This document shows, piece after piece, positions 35,079-43,692 of a stretch of DNA of 64,000 bases; positions within the stretch are counted from its first letter, which is position 1, and each line of letters opens with the position of its first letter. The notes under the pieces are model-generated. The model did no database searches, had not been told where the DNA came from, and saw nothing but the letters and a program-made list of their open reading frames with translations. Source of the DNA: Microtetraspora sp. NBRC 13810 (lineage in GTDB: Bacteria; Actinomycetota; Actinomycetes; Streptosporangiales; Streptosporangiaceae). Both the position numbers and the translations under genes were made by a program. The stretch covers positions 124,001 to 188,000 of the forward strand of contig NZ_BSRQ01000007.1 of the NCBI RefSeq assembly GCF_030268685.1. Direction: 5' to 3'.

Positions 35079-35561
35079 TCAGGCGGTGGTGAAGGAGATC
35101 CACACGTCCGGGGGAACGTCTTCGGGCTCCTCCGTCCACGCGTCACCGGCGATCTCGGTGGCGACGCGCCGCCAGAACGCGACGGCCGCCGTGTTCGAAT
35201 CCTGGAAGGCGATCTTCCAGGGGCCAGGGTGCCGGGAGATCACCTCCCGCACGACCTCCATCCCGATCCCGGACCGGCGCGCGCCGCGCACCACGAAGAA
35301 GCTGTTCAGCACGCGCGCCGGGCCGGACAGTCCGCGCACGAACGAGAAACCGACCGGCCGGTCCCCGCTGGTGAACAGGTAGGCCGCCCAGTCGCCGTCC
35401 TCGAACACCGGGCGTAGCCGATCGCGGTGATAGGTGGCGTCCGGGCCGGGCAGTCCGCCCTGGAACTCGGCCATGTCGTGGCGGAACATGAGCCAGAGCC
35501 GTTCGATGGTGGGACGGTCCGCGGCGCTCACGGGCCGCACGGTTGCTTGAAAAGTGTCCAT
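35079..35561 (-). CDS. GNAT family N-acetyltransferase
   Basis: This 160-residue protein fits the GNAT fold. The motif VRGARRSGIGMEVVREV is the acetyl-CoA loop (R-x-S-G-I-G), and FQDSNTAAVAFWRRVA is the closing segment. The substrate is unknown. The open frame begins earlier, but the family's VRPVSAADRPTIERLW start comes right after the ATG at 35561. It has no operon partner. Confidence 0.85.
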   Translation of the reverse strand: MDTFQATVRPVSAADRPTIERLWLMFRHDMAEFQGGLPGPDATYHRDRLRPVFEDGDWAAYLFTSGDRPVGFSFVRGLSGPARVLNSFFVVRGARRSGIGMEVVREVISRHPGPWKIAFQDSNTAAVAFWRRVATEIAGDAWTEEPEDVPPDVWISFTTA

Positions 35562-35608
35562 ACAAGCACGTTCCGGCCGGAAGCAACATCCGGCCGGAAT
35601 GGGTGAAA

Positions 35609-35893
35609 CTAGCACATCCCGATCACCGCGGTATCCTTCTCGGCCGCCAGGCGTTCGCCGTGGGCCGGCAGCTCGCTGATCCGCATCGTCAACTCCCGGA
35701 CGCCGGCCGTTTCCAACGCCGCCCCCAGGCCCCGCTGGACGGCGGCCTTGAGCGTGTCCCGCCCGGCTCGCAGTTCCTTGATCTGCGCCCGGGCCGGCTC
35801 CAAGTCGCACTCGGCCGCACCGACCTCACCCCCGCTCCTCGCCACTCCCCCGCTGCTCGCGCCCCTGCTCACCACCTCTCCGCTGCTCACCAC
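35609..35893 (-). pseudogene. Possible DUF6262-like fragment
   Basis: The 94-codon frame ends in a 60-residue coiled-coil-like piece (QIKELRAGRDTLKAAVQRGL and then ELTMRISELPAHGERLAAE) that resembles the end of DUF6262/TnpC proteins, which accompany site-specific integrases. The first 30 codons are Ser/Gly low-complexity and lie over an alternating CTGCTC-rich tract (35826-35935). No integrase is nearby. If the match holds, this is a scar of a lost mobile element. Confidence 0.35.
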
Positions 35894-36027
35894 TCCCGCG
35901 ATGCTCGCCGCTCGCGCGCTGCTCGCATTCCGCCTGGAGGACTACCTCGAGGTGCTCTTCAAGCGTTACGGCTGACCGGCGTCCGTGGGCCGGGAGCCCG
36001 GCCGGGGATCCGGGTAAGATCACCGCC

Positions 36028-39000
36028 GTGCGGAGTCCACTCATCGGCAGGGACGCGGAGCTCGCCGCACTGGGGTCACTGCTGGCGGATCCCGCGCCGT
36101 CGTTCGTCCTGGTGACCGGCGAGCCCGGGATCGGGAAGACCCGCCTGCTGGCCGCGTTCGCCGCGCTCGCCTCGGGCGCGGGAGTGCCGGCGATGACCGG
36201 GCGGGGACTCCAGTTCCAGGACAGCGTGCCCTTCGGGATGTGGCTGGACGCCGCGACCGGAGGCGAGCAGGACACACGCCTGGCAGAACCCTCGGGCCGG
36301 CTGCTGAGCGTCCTGAGCATCGAACCGGCGGGCGGTCAGATCGCGGACGGCGTGGAGCGGCACCGGCTGCACCGCCAGGTCCGCGCCCTCCTCGCGGACG
36401 CCGCGGAACCCGGTGGCCTGGTGCTGCTGTTCGACGACGTGCACTGGGCGGACGACGCCTCGGTGGAAGTACTCGACTTCCTGGCCAGGCGTCCGTGCAC
36501 GACCCCGGTCGTCGTCGTGCTCGCCTGCCGTACCGGGCGGGTGCCCACGGTCCTGGAGCGGTCGTTCGCCGCCGCGGCGGACCCGCCGCTGCGCATGGCG
36601 CTGGGGCCGCTGGCGGCGGCCGACGTCGACACGTGGCTGTCCGCCGAACCGTCGCGATGGCGCAGGGAGCGCCTACGCCGGGCGAGCGGCGGCAACCCGC
36701 TCTTCCTGGAGATCCTCAGCGACCTCCCGGACACGGTGGCGGCCGAGATCGCCGACGGCCCCGACGGAGACGCACTCGCCACCACCGCACCAAGCCCACC
36801 CACCGCCAGCGAACCGAGTACGCACGCCAACGGCGGGCCGGCCGTACATGCGGACACCGGACCGAATACGCACGTCAACGGCGGATCGGGCATAAACGCG
36901 AACAGCGGACCAAATACACACGCGGACAGCGGGCCGGGCATACACGCCGACAGCGGACCGAGTACGCACGCCGACGGTGGATCGGGCATACACACGGACG
37001 GTGGGCCGGGGGTGCGTGCGGCGCTGGGGCGGCTCATCTTTGCTCAGCTTGGGGAGTTGGACGCCGGGCAGCGGCTGATCGCGCAGGCCGCCGCGGTGGC
37101 CGGGGACGGGCACGACGCCCGGCTGGTCGCCGCGGTGTCCGAGGCCGATGCCGGCATGGTGGAGCGGGCGCTGGACGACCTGGTCGGGCTGGACGTCCTG
37201 CGGCCCGGGGACGGGGGGTTGGCGTTCCGGCATCCGCTGGTCAGGGCCGCCGCCTACCGGCTCGCGGGACCCGCCTGGCGGGCCGGCGCCCACCGGCGCG
37301 CCGCCGCGTACCTGAGGAGCAGGGGCGCCCCGCTCGTCCGGTGCGCCGCGCACATGGAGCACGCCGTCGAGGTGGGCGATCTCGACGGCGCCGAACTGCT
37401 GGCCGCGGCGGGGCACGCCACGCTGGCCACCGCCCCCACGACCGCGGCCCGCTGGCTGCGCGCGGCGCTCGCGGCGCTGCCCGCCCTGCCCGGCCTCGAA
37501 GCGTTCCGGACCGGTCTGAGGCTGGCCCTCGCCAAGGCGCTCGGCGTGTCCGGACGCCTGGCGGAGAGCCGGGAACTGCTGCACGAGATGCTGAGGTCGG
37601 ACGGCCCGCACCGCAGCACGGTGGCGGAACTGCTCGCCACGATGAACCGGTCCCTGGGCCTGCTGGCCGAGGCCAGGGCCGTGATCGTCGCCGAGCTGGC
37701 CGCCGGGCCCGCGTCCCGGGCGGAGCTCCTTCTTGAGCTGGCCGTGACCGACCTGCTGGACGGCCGCTGGCACGAGGGCGAGGGGCACGCCGTCCAGGCT
37801 CTCGCGTCCACCGGCGGGCGGCCCGGGCTCTCCGCGGCGGCGTTCACCCTGCGGGCCGTCAGCAGGATCCACCAGTGCGCGTTCGCGGACGGCGTCCGGC
37901 TCCTCGACCGGGCCGCGCTGCTCACCGACGCGCTGACCGACCGGGAGCTGTGCGAGGATCTCACGCTGATCGCGCCGCTGGCCTGGGCGGAGTTCCTCCT
38001 CGACCGGCATCCGGCCGCGCTGGGCCACCTGGAACGCGGGCTGCGGATCGCCCGGCGGCACGGGCGGCACAACGACGTCCCCCTCATGTACGCGGTGCGG
38101 ACGGCGGTCAACGTGCGCACCGGCAAGGTGGCGGACGCCCTGGCCGACAGCGCGGACGCCGAGGAGATGGCGCGGCACCTGGGCAGCCTGGAGCTCCTCG
38201 CCTTCGTCCGCGCCGTCGGGGCCCGGCCGCTGCTGTGGGCCGCCGGGCCGGACCCGGCGATGCCGTCCGTCGAGGAGGCCCTCGCCGGTGACGGGCTGCG
38301 GTCGGCGTGGTGGCGCATCGTCGTGAACCACGACGTGGCCGAGGTGCTGCTGTCGGTGGACCGCGGGGCCGACTGCCGCGAACTGCTGGCGTCCCGGGTG
38401 CCCGCCGACCCGGCCGGGCTCGGCCCGTACGCCGTGTCCACCTACGCCATGCGCTCGCAGATCGAAGTGTCCCACGGCGACCTGCGAGCCGCGGCGGAGT
38501 GGTACGAACGCGCGGCCGGGTTGGCGGCGCACGCCCCGCCCGCGCAGTACGGCTGCGTCGCGCGCGCCGCGGCGCTCATCGCGCGGGCCGAGGGCGATCA
38601 TCCGGCCGCGGCGCACCGGGCACGGGAGGCGGTCGACGTCTTCCGTACCGTCGGCCTGGCCGTCGGCGAGGGTTTCGCCCGGATGCTGCTGGCCGAGATC
38701 GAGTCCACGCTCGGGGACGCCCGGGGCGCGCGCCGAGAACTGGGCCTGGCCAGGGAGCTGTTCACCGGATGCGGCGCCCCGTGGCTGGCCGGCCTGGTCG
38801 CCCGGGAGCAACGCCGTACCGGAGCCCGCCAAATCCGCCGGCGCCCCGCGGCCGAGCCGCTGTCCGGGCGGGAACGTGAGATCGCCGAACTGGTCGCCCA
38901 GGGCATGACCAACCGCCAGATCGCCGACCGCCTCTACCTGAGCCCGCGCACCGTGGAGACCCACCTGGCCCGCGCCTACCAACGGCTCGGCGTGCACACC

Positions 39001-39042
39001 CGCGCCGCCCTCGCCCGCCTGCTCAGCGAGGGCCCGCGATAA
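36028..39042 (+). CDS. LuxR family (LAL-type) ATP-binding transcriptional regulator
   Basis: This 1004-residue regulator has an N-terminal AAA/NB-ARC-like ATPase with Walker A GEPGIGKT (31-38) and Walker B LVLLFDDVHWADDAS (about 132-144), a long helical TPR-like middle (about 330-930), and a LuxR helix-turn-helix at the end (LSGREREIAELVAQGMTNRQ, then RTVETHLARAYQRLGV). LAL proteins switch on target genes after binding ATP and a small ligand. Residues 266-329 are an unusual insert of eight octapeptides encoded by a 24-bp minisatellite, placed between the ATPase and the helical part. The start is GTG at 36028. Targets are unknown. Confidence 0.9.
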   Translation: MRSPLIGRDAELAALGSLLADPAPSFVLVTGEPGIGKTRLLAAFAALASGAGVPAMTGRGLQFQDSVPFGMWLDAATGGEQDTRLAEPSGRLLSVLSIEPAGGQIADGVERHRLHRQVRALLADAAEPGGLVLLFDDVHWADDASVEVLDFLARRPCTTPVVVVLACRTGRVPTVLERSFAAAADPPLRMALGPLAAADVDTWLSAEPSRWRRERLRRASGGNPLFLEILSDLPDTVAAEIADGPDGDALATTAPSPPTASEPSTHANGGPAVHADTGPNTHVNGGSGINANSGPNTHADSGPGIHADSGPSTHADGGSGIHTDGGPGVRAALGRLIFAQLGELDAGQRLIAQAAAVAGDGHDARLVAAVSEADAGMVERALDDLVGLDVLRPGDGGLAFRHPLVRAAAYRLAGPAWRAGAHRRAAAYLRSRGAPLVRCAAHMEHAVEVGDLDGAELLAAAGHATLATAPTTAARWLRAALAALPALPGLEAFRTGLRLALAKALGVSGRLAESRELLHEMLRSDGPHRSTVAELLATMNRSLGLLAEARAVIVAELAAGPASRAELLLELAVTDLLDGRWHEGEGHAVQALASTGGRPGLSAAAFTLRAVSRIHQCAFADGVRLLDRAALLTDALTDRELCEDLTLIAPLAWAEFLLDRHPAALGHLERGLRIARRHGRHNDVPLMYAVRTAVNVRTGKVADALADSADAEEMARHLGSLELLAFVRAVGARPLLWAAGPDPAMPSVEEALAGDGLRSAWWRIVVNHDVAEVLLSVDRGADCRELLASRVPADPAGLGPYAVSTYAMRSQIEVSHGDLRAAAEWYERAAGLAAHAPPAQYGCVARAAALIARAEGDHPAAAHRAREAVDVFRTVGLAVGEGFARMLLAEIESTLGDARGARRELGLARELFTGCGAPWLAGLVAREQRRTGARQIRRRPAAEPLSGREREIAELVAQGMTNRQIADRLYLSPRTVETHLARAYQRLGVHTRAALARLLSEGPR
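36823..37014 (+). repeat. 24-bp in-frame minisatellite, eight units
   Basis: Eight consecutive 24-bp units encode octapeptides of the form H-A-D-x-G-P-x-x (HADSGPGI, HADSGPST, HADGGSGI and so on). Units ending in NT or ST mostly alternate with units ending in GI, so the longer period is 48 bp. It uses ATA and AAT codons that are rare elsewhere in this genome, and the period keeps the frame whatever the copy number. Confidence 0.92.
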
Positions 39043-39054
39043 CGCCGGACGGCC

Positions 39055-39086
39055 GACGGCCCGGGACCAAGAGGCCCCGGGCCGTC
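39055..39086. terminator. Hairpin after the LuxR gene
   Basis: GACGGCCCGGG (39055-39065) pairs perfectly with CCCGGGCCGTC (39076-39086) around a ten-base loop, 13 bases after the LuxR stop. Confidence 0.82.
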
Positions 39087-39104
39087 GATCCATCCACCCG
39101 CGAG

Positions 39105-39215
39105 ACCGGGAACGCAGCCCCCGGCCCCAGGGTTCACCCACTCGCGGCACCGGGGACGCAGCCCCCGGTGCCACGGTTCACCCACTCGCAGCCCCGGGGA
39201 CGCACAGCCCCCGGC
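39105..39215. repeat. 44-bp imperfect tandem repeat, about 2.4 copies
   Basis: Units starting at 39105 and 39149 are nearly identical, and a partial third starts at 39193. Each contains CGCAGCCCCCGG and GGTTCACCCACTCGC. The stretch from 39043 to 39343 has no gene and is otherwise filled by a terminator hairpin and a second repeat array. Confidence 0.8.
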
Positions 39216-39240
39216 CTACGGCCGATCCGCTCGGACGGCC

Positions 39241-39333
39241 CGGAACGAGGTGTCCCCGGCCGCCGCCGGTCCGGAACGAGGTGTCCCGGGCCGCCGCCGT
39301 CTGGAACGAGGTGTCCGGGGCCGTCGCCGGTCC
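39241..39333. repeat. 30-31 bp tandem repeat, three copies
   Basis: GGAACGAGGTGTCC recurs at 39242, 39273 and 39303, each time followed by a CCGGCCGCCGCC-like tract. The array ends just before the stop of the secreted two-repeat protein. Confidence 0.85.
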
Positions 39334-39343
39334 GGCCGTACGG

Positions 39344-40396
39344 CTAGCGCACGACCCGCACGTGGTCCCGTGCGCTGGTGGAGCCGCGAGTCTCCCCGTC
39401 GCCGGCGAAGACCGCGCGCCACTCGCCGGAGCGCCAGGCGGTGGCCTTGGTGGTGAAGTCACCGTCACGGCCGGTCCACACCGTCTTCACGGACTGCCAG
39501 GACGACGAGCCGTCGGCCTTGAAGAACAGTCGCACCGGGGCGCGGTGCCCGTCCCAGCCGAACCGCTCGGCCGCCTCCAGCGTGCCCTTGAAGAACAGGT
39601 CACGACCGCGCTTCGCCGGCTCCCGCAAGGCGTCGAACTTGACGATCCTGCTCGCCGCCTTCTGCGGCGGGGCGATGACCCTGACGCGCTCGCCGTCGCT
39701 TTCGCTGCCCTTCGCGGCGAAGCCGCCGTCGTACTCGGCCTTCCACCAGCCCGACGACTTCGCCGGCACGGTGGCCCGGAAGCCGCCGAAACCGTCGGTG
39801 CGGTCGGTGGTGACCCGCTCCCAGCGGCGCGAGTCGTCGGCCTTGAACAGAATGTTCACCCTCTGGCCGCGGTGACCCTCCCAGCGCGAGCCGTCCTGGA
39901 TCTGCAGCCGGCCGGCCACCGACAGGTCCGCTCCCTTACGGACCGTCTGCGGCGCCACGCGGAACCCGGCGATCCGGGTGTCGCGCGACTGGACGACCTT
40001 GAACTCGCCGTTCTTCGAGTTCTCGCCGTCCTTGTTGCTCGCGACGGCGAGGAGGGTCCAGGTGCCGGCCGGGCTGCCGGTGTCGAAGCTCTTGCTGCCC
40101 CACCAGGCGGTCCTGCCGCCGCCGAGGCTGCGGGAGTCCAGCTTCACCTGGCTGCCCACCCCGATGCCGGGCGCCCTCACCTGCAGCGTGACGTTCTCCG
40201 CCGAACCGGTGGTGGTGAAACTGAACCTGGCGGTGGCCGGAAACCGGCCCACCACGACGGCGCCCGGACTCACCCGCACGTCGGAGACGGTGGGAGCCGC
40301 CAGGGCCTCCGCCGACGCCGGCACGGCCTGGGCGAACGTCAGAGCGCCCGCCCCGGTCGCCACCGCGATGGCGAGGGCACTGATGCGTCGTACCAC
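39344..40396 (-). CDS. Secreted protein with two related 90-residue repeats
   Basis: This 350-residue protein has a signal peptide (residues 1 to about 29, ending in PASA). After an N-terminal Ig-like region (about 35-135), two homologous beta-rich units follow, at about 140-240 and 250-350. Both carry a W-x-G-H-R or W-D-G-H-R motif, then LFKADD or FFKADG, a W, and a final aromatic-rich strand (SGWWKAEYDG, SGEWRAVFAG). No enzyme motif is seen and no family was recognised. The units look like cell-surface adhesive or binding modules. GTG at 40396 has a GGAAGGAC site upstream. Confidence 0.7.
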   Translation of the reverse strand: MVRRISALAIAVATGAGALTFAQAVPASAEALAAPTVSDVRVSPGAVVVGRFPATARFSFTTTGSAENVTLQVRAPGIGVGSQVKLDSRSLGGGRTAWWGSKSFDTGSPAGTWTLLAVASNKDGENSKNGEFKVVQSRDTRIAGFRVAPQTVRKGADLSVAGRLQIQDGSRWEGHRGQRVNILFKADDSRRWERVTTDRTDGFGGFRATVPAKSSGWWKAEYDGGFAAKGSESDGERVRVIAPPQKAASRIVKFDALREPAKRGRDLFFKGTLEAAERFGWDGHRAPVRLFFKADGSSSWQSVKTVWTGRDGDFTTKATAWRSGEWRAVFAGDGETRGSTSARDHVRVVR

Positions 40397-40559
40397 GATT
40401 GTTCGTCCTTCCCCGTAGACAAGACGCGGCCCCAGATGCACCGCGTCTTCTCATGTAGACGTTTGGCGAGGGCAAAAAGTTGGTAGAAGTGACGAACTGT
40501 CATGAAGATCGGTCAGATAGGACCGTTTCGCAGCATCTGTCGGCCAGTGGAGATGATCG

Positions 40560-42194
40560 TCACGAACCTCCGGCCGGAGGGCGGATCGACAGGGCGTGCC
40601 GGAACACGTTGCGCGGATCCCAGCGGGCCTTCACCCGCTGGAGGCGGGGGTAGTTGTCCGCGTAGTAGATCGTCGACCAGGGCACTCCCGACGTGTTCCA
40701 CGCGGGGTCGGCGTGGTCGATGTCGGGGTAGTTGATGTAGGCGCCGCCGCAGTTGCCGCCGGGGACCGGCACGCCTCCGGTGCCTGCGAAGGTGCGGCTG
40801 TGGAACCCGCGCACCCATTCGAGGTGCGCCGTGCCGTCCTGGGTCTCGTCCCACGTCGCCAGGTGGATGACCTTGAGGATCGACCGGCGCTCGACGGTGG
40901 CGGTGGCGGTGGGGGCGACCGAGTTGACCCGCCCGCCGTAGGACAGCAGCCACAGCATGCCGCCGGCGGCCGCGCCTCCGGCGGTGAGGTGGTCGAAGGC
41001 GATGCCGGCCTGCTCGTCGGTGAAGCGGCTGCGCAGGTAGGCAGACTTGCCCTTGTAACGCCCGGACTCCGCGTCCTCGCCGAGTGACAGGGTGCGCGCC
41101 GCGTAGAACCACGGGTCGCGCTGCAGCGGCGGGACGATCGCCTGCGGGGTGACGCCCTCACCGACCGCGGCGAAGTAGTCGGTCAGGAGTTTCTCGGCGC
41201 CGGGCACGCTCGCGTCGATCTGGGTGGGGAGGATCATCCCGCCGGGATCCGCGCCCTCCTGCCGCCCCGGGATCAGCAGCGAGCCCCACAACGAGGCGTG
41301 CGGGGATCCCGGGCCGCTGTGCCGCTCGTGCCACTCGCCGTGGTTGCGCAGCAGCCTGCCGAAGGACTCTCTGGTCATGCCGTCCCACGACCAGATGGCC
41401 AGGCCGGACAGCACGGTCGCCGGGGGTCTGGGCAGCAGTTTCGCCGGGTCGTCGCCCCTGGCGGCCGGGTCGCGCATCCAGTAGCGGGTCACGACGCCGA
41501 AGTTTCCGCCGCCGCCGCCGGTGTGCGCCCACCACAGATCGTGGTTGGGGTCGGCCGGATCCCTGGTGGCCACCACCGCGCGGGCCCGGCCTGCCCGGTC
41601 GACCACCACGACCTCGACCGCGTGCAGGTAGTCGACCGTCAGGCCGTCACGCCGGGACAGCGGGCCGTACCCTCCACCGGCGATGTGCCCCCCGGCGGCC
41701 ACGCCCCCGCACTGGCCGCCGGGGATGGTGACACCCCACCCGAGATAGAGCTTGCGGTAGGTCTGCATCAAGGTGGCGCCGGCCTCGATGGCGAACGCCC
41801 CGCGCTCCTCGTCGAAGTAGACCTCCGACATCTCACACATGTCGATCACGACCTGCGCGCCGTCTCCGACGAAGTTCTCATAGCAGTGGCCGCCGCTGCG
41901 CACGGTGACGCGGCGGCCGGCGCGGACCGCGTCGCCGACCGCCTTGACGACCTGGTCGGTGGAGCCGACCACGTGGAAGTATTCCGGCTCGGGCCGGAAG
42001 CGCTGGTTGGTCCTGCGGACCACCAGGTCCTCGTAACGCGGGTCGCCCGGGCGCACGACGACCGGTCCTAACGGCGGCGGGCCTTCCGCCTGTGCCGCGG
42101 CCAAGGCGGGGGCCGCCGGGAGGAGACCCGCCGCCACCCCGCCTCCCAGCGCCGCGCTGCCGCCCATGAACCCTCGGCGGGTGACCTCGCTCAT
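40560..42194 (-). CDS. Tat-exported berberine-bridge-like FAD oxidase
   Basis: This 544-residue flavoprotein opens with a twin-arginine signal (TRRGFMGGSAAL, cleavage after about 34 residues), so it leaves the cell already folded through TatA/TatC. The FAD_binding_4 domain has both residues for double covalent attachment of flavin: His103 (RSGGHCYENF) and Cys162 (GGQCGGVAAGGH). The C-terminal BBE motif NYPDID with YYADNYPRLQRVK is also present. Enzymes of this family oxidise sugars, alcohols or alkaloid-type rings with oxygen; the substrate is unknown. It lies downstream of a G-rich tract. Confidence 0.9.
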   Translation of the reverse strand: MSEVTRRGFMGGSAALGGGVAAGLLPAAPALAAAQAEGPPPLGPVVVRPGDPRYEDLVVRRTNQRFRPEPEYFHVVGSTDQVVKAVGDAVRAGRRVTVRSGGHCYENFVGDGAQVVIDMCEMSEVYFDEERGAFAIEAGATLMQTYRKLYLGWGVTIPGGQCGGVAAGGHIAGGGYGPLSRRDGLTVDYLHAVEVVVVDRAGRARAVVATRDPADPNHDLWWAHTGGGGGNFGVVTRYWMRDPAARGDDPAKLLPRPPATVLSGLAIWSWDGMTRESFGRLLRNHGEWHERHSGPGSPHASLWGSLLIPGRQEGADPGGMILPTQIDASVPGAEKLLTDYFAAVGEGVTPQAIVPPLQRDPWFYAARTLSLGEDAESGRYKGKSAYLRSRFTDEQAGIAFDHLTAGGAAAGGMLWLLSYGGRVNSVAPTATATVERRSILKVIHLATWDETQDGTAHLEWVRGFHSRTFAGTGGVPVPGGNCGGAYINYPDIDHADPAWNTSGVPWSTIYYADNYPRLQRVKARWDPRNVFRHALSIRPPAGGS

Positions 42195-42332
42195 GATCGC
42201 AACCCCCAGGTGCGTGTCGGGAAGTTCTGCTCTCCGACGTTAAAAGCCCGCCCGGGGTGACGGAATGCGCCCAAGCGCACAACCGGGGTGGAGGTAGCCC
42301 CACCCCCACGGGGGTCGCAGCCGCACCCGGGC

Positions 42333-42420
42333 TCGGGGGCGGGGTCGCGGCCGGGGGTGGGGTCGCGGTCGCCGTCGCGGTCGGGGGTGGGCGAGGGTGG
42401 TCGGGGGTGGGCGAGGTGGT
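42333..42420 (+). repeat. G-rich repeat tract with four or more G-runs
   Basis: GGGGGTGGG-type runs recur at intervals of 10-30 bases on the plus strand, interspersed with GGTCGCGG. The tract lies between the SDR stop and the oxidase start, upstream of the oxidase. Runs of this spacing can fold into a G-quadruplex; that is inference. Confidence 0.6.
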
Positions 42421-42448
42421 TGCCTACGGCGACGAGGGGTGTCGCGGA

Positions 42449-43108
42449 TCAATCGTGAAACGCGTGCACGGCCTCGGAGATCGGGGTGGCGCCCTCGGTC
42501 AGTTCCAGGGTGAGGTGCCGTACGGCCGGCGTGTCCAGAAGGCCGGTGATGACCGCGGCGACGTCGTCCCGGGTGACCCGGCCGCGAGGCAGCCGTTCCT
42601 CCGAGAGGGTGACCAGGCCGGTGCCCGGGTCGTCGGTCAGGCCGCCGGGGCGCAGGATCAGCCAGTCGAGGGGCCGGGTGCGCAGGTCCTCCTCGGCCCG
42701 GGTCTTGGCGTCGATGTAGGCGGCCCACACGTCGTCCGTCCCCGCTCTGGGCGGCTGCCCGGCGCCCATCGAGGAGATCTGGACGAAACGCGCGACCCCG
42801 GCCCGTTCGGCCGCGTCGGCCAGCAGGACGGAGGCGGCCCGGTCGACGGTGTCCTTGCGCGCCGCGCCGCTGCCCGGCCCCGCCCCCGCGGCGAACACCA
42901 CCGCGTCAGCGCCTTCCACGTGTGCGGCGACCTCCGGCACCGTGGCCTTTTCCAGATCGCACAGCACGGGCCTGCCGCCCGCCGCCACGACATCCGCTTC
43001 GTGGGCCGGGTTGCGGATCAGGCTCGCCACCTCGTCGCCGCGCCCGCCCAGCCGCCGTGCCAGCAGCAGGCCGATCTTCCCGTGCCCGCCCGCGATCACG
43101 ATACGCAT
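42449..43108 (-). CDS. NAD(P)-binding SDR-like protein (NmrA/YwnB type)
   Basis: This 219-residue protein is an atypical short-chain dehydrogenase. It has an N-terminal dinucleotide loop (IVIAGGHGKIGLLLARRL, G-x-x-G-x-x-G), the later strand ARFVQISSMGAG, a Y-x-x-x-K pair in YIDAKTRAEE, and LDWLILRPGGLTDDPG. Members include flavin reductases, NmrA-like sensors and epimerase relatives. The role is open. The ATG at 43108 has an SD-like GGAGG six bases upstream. Confidence 0.85.
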   Translation of the reverse strand: MRIVIAGGHGKIGLLLARRLGGRGDEVASLIRNPAHEADVVAAGGRPVLCDLEKATVPEVAAHVEGADAVVFAAGAGPGSGAARKDTVDRAASVLLADAAERAGVARFVQISSMGAGQPPRAGTDDVWAAYIDAKTRAEEDLRTRPLDWLILRPGGLTDDPGTGLVTLSEERLPRGRVTRDDVAAVITGLLDTPAVRHLTLELTEGATPISEAVHAFHD

Positions 43109-43247
43109 GCCCGCCTCCGATAAAGATCCTGTGAGCAGTCGGCACCATCTCATCAGGTGGCCCGGCGGGCCTGCGGGCACCCCCTGCGGATCCCCCCGGT
43201 CAGCGGCAGTTGACCTCAAGGAAGGTTGAGGTGCCAGGCTGGCCCGC

Positions 43248-43664
43248 ATGAGTATGACGAACGTCGACCAGCGGGTCGATATCCAGGCGATCGAGCAGGT
43301 GGTCGCCGTGGTCGAGCACACCCAGAACAACGAGTTGCCCGACGAGTTCGTCGGCCTGTTCCGGCACGACGCGATCTGGACGACGGGCGGCGGCAGGCGA
43401 CTGATCGGCCGCGACGAGATCTCGGCGTTCACCCACCAGGTGCTCCCCGGCGGGATGCAGGGCCTGACCGCCAGGTACGAGGTGGTGCACGTGCTGTTCA
43501 TCCGGCCCGACGTGGCCGCCGTCAAGGTGCGCCAGCGGTATCTGAAGCCCGACGGCGCGCCGGACCCGGAACTCGGCGAGGGCACCCCGCTGTACGTGAT
43601 GGCCAAGGAGGACGGACGCTGGCTCCTGACCGCCTGCCAGAACACGGCGGTGGTGGACTCCTGA
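43248..43664 (+). CDS. SnoaL/NTF2-like protein (SgcJ/EcaC type)
   Basis: This 138-residue protein is an NTF2-like cone. FVGLFRHDAIWTTGGGRRLIG is typical of the SgcJ/EcaC group, and the last strand reads WLLTACQNTAVVDS. Members are small enzymes or binding proteins in polyketide and other pathways. A 35-bp tandem duplication at the 3' end moved the frame and created the present stop; without it, the second copy would end WLLTACRKRAVVDP. The start is the ATG at 43248, with a second ATG two codons later. Confidence 0.85.
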   Translation: MSMTNVDQRVDIQAIEQVVAVVEHTQNNELPDEFVGLFRHDAIWTTGGGRRLIGRDEISAFTHQVLPGGMQGLTARYEVVHVLFIRPDVAAVKVRQRYLKPDGAPDPELGEGTPLYVMAKEDGRWLLTACQNTAVVDS

Positions 43665-43692
43665 CCGCCTGCCGGAAGAGGGCGGTGGTGGA
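43623..43692. repeat. 35-bp imperfect tandem duplication at a gene end
   Basis: Positions 43623-43657 and 43658-43692 match except for a few bases. Since 35 is not a multiple of three, the second copy is read in another frame and supplies the TGA stop (43662-43664). A partial third unit follows. Confidence 0.9.

Noticed and set aside
36823-37014. 24-bp array as a CRISPR array or insertion-sequence end
   Set aside because: It is in frame inside a clear LuxR-type gene, encodes octapeptides, and has no spacers.
39105-39333. Repeats at about 30 and 44 bp as a CRISPR array
   Set aside because: Units are directly adjacent with no unique spacers, and no cas gene is in the window.
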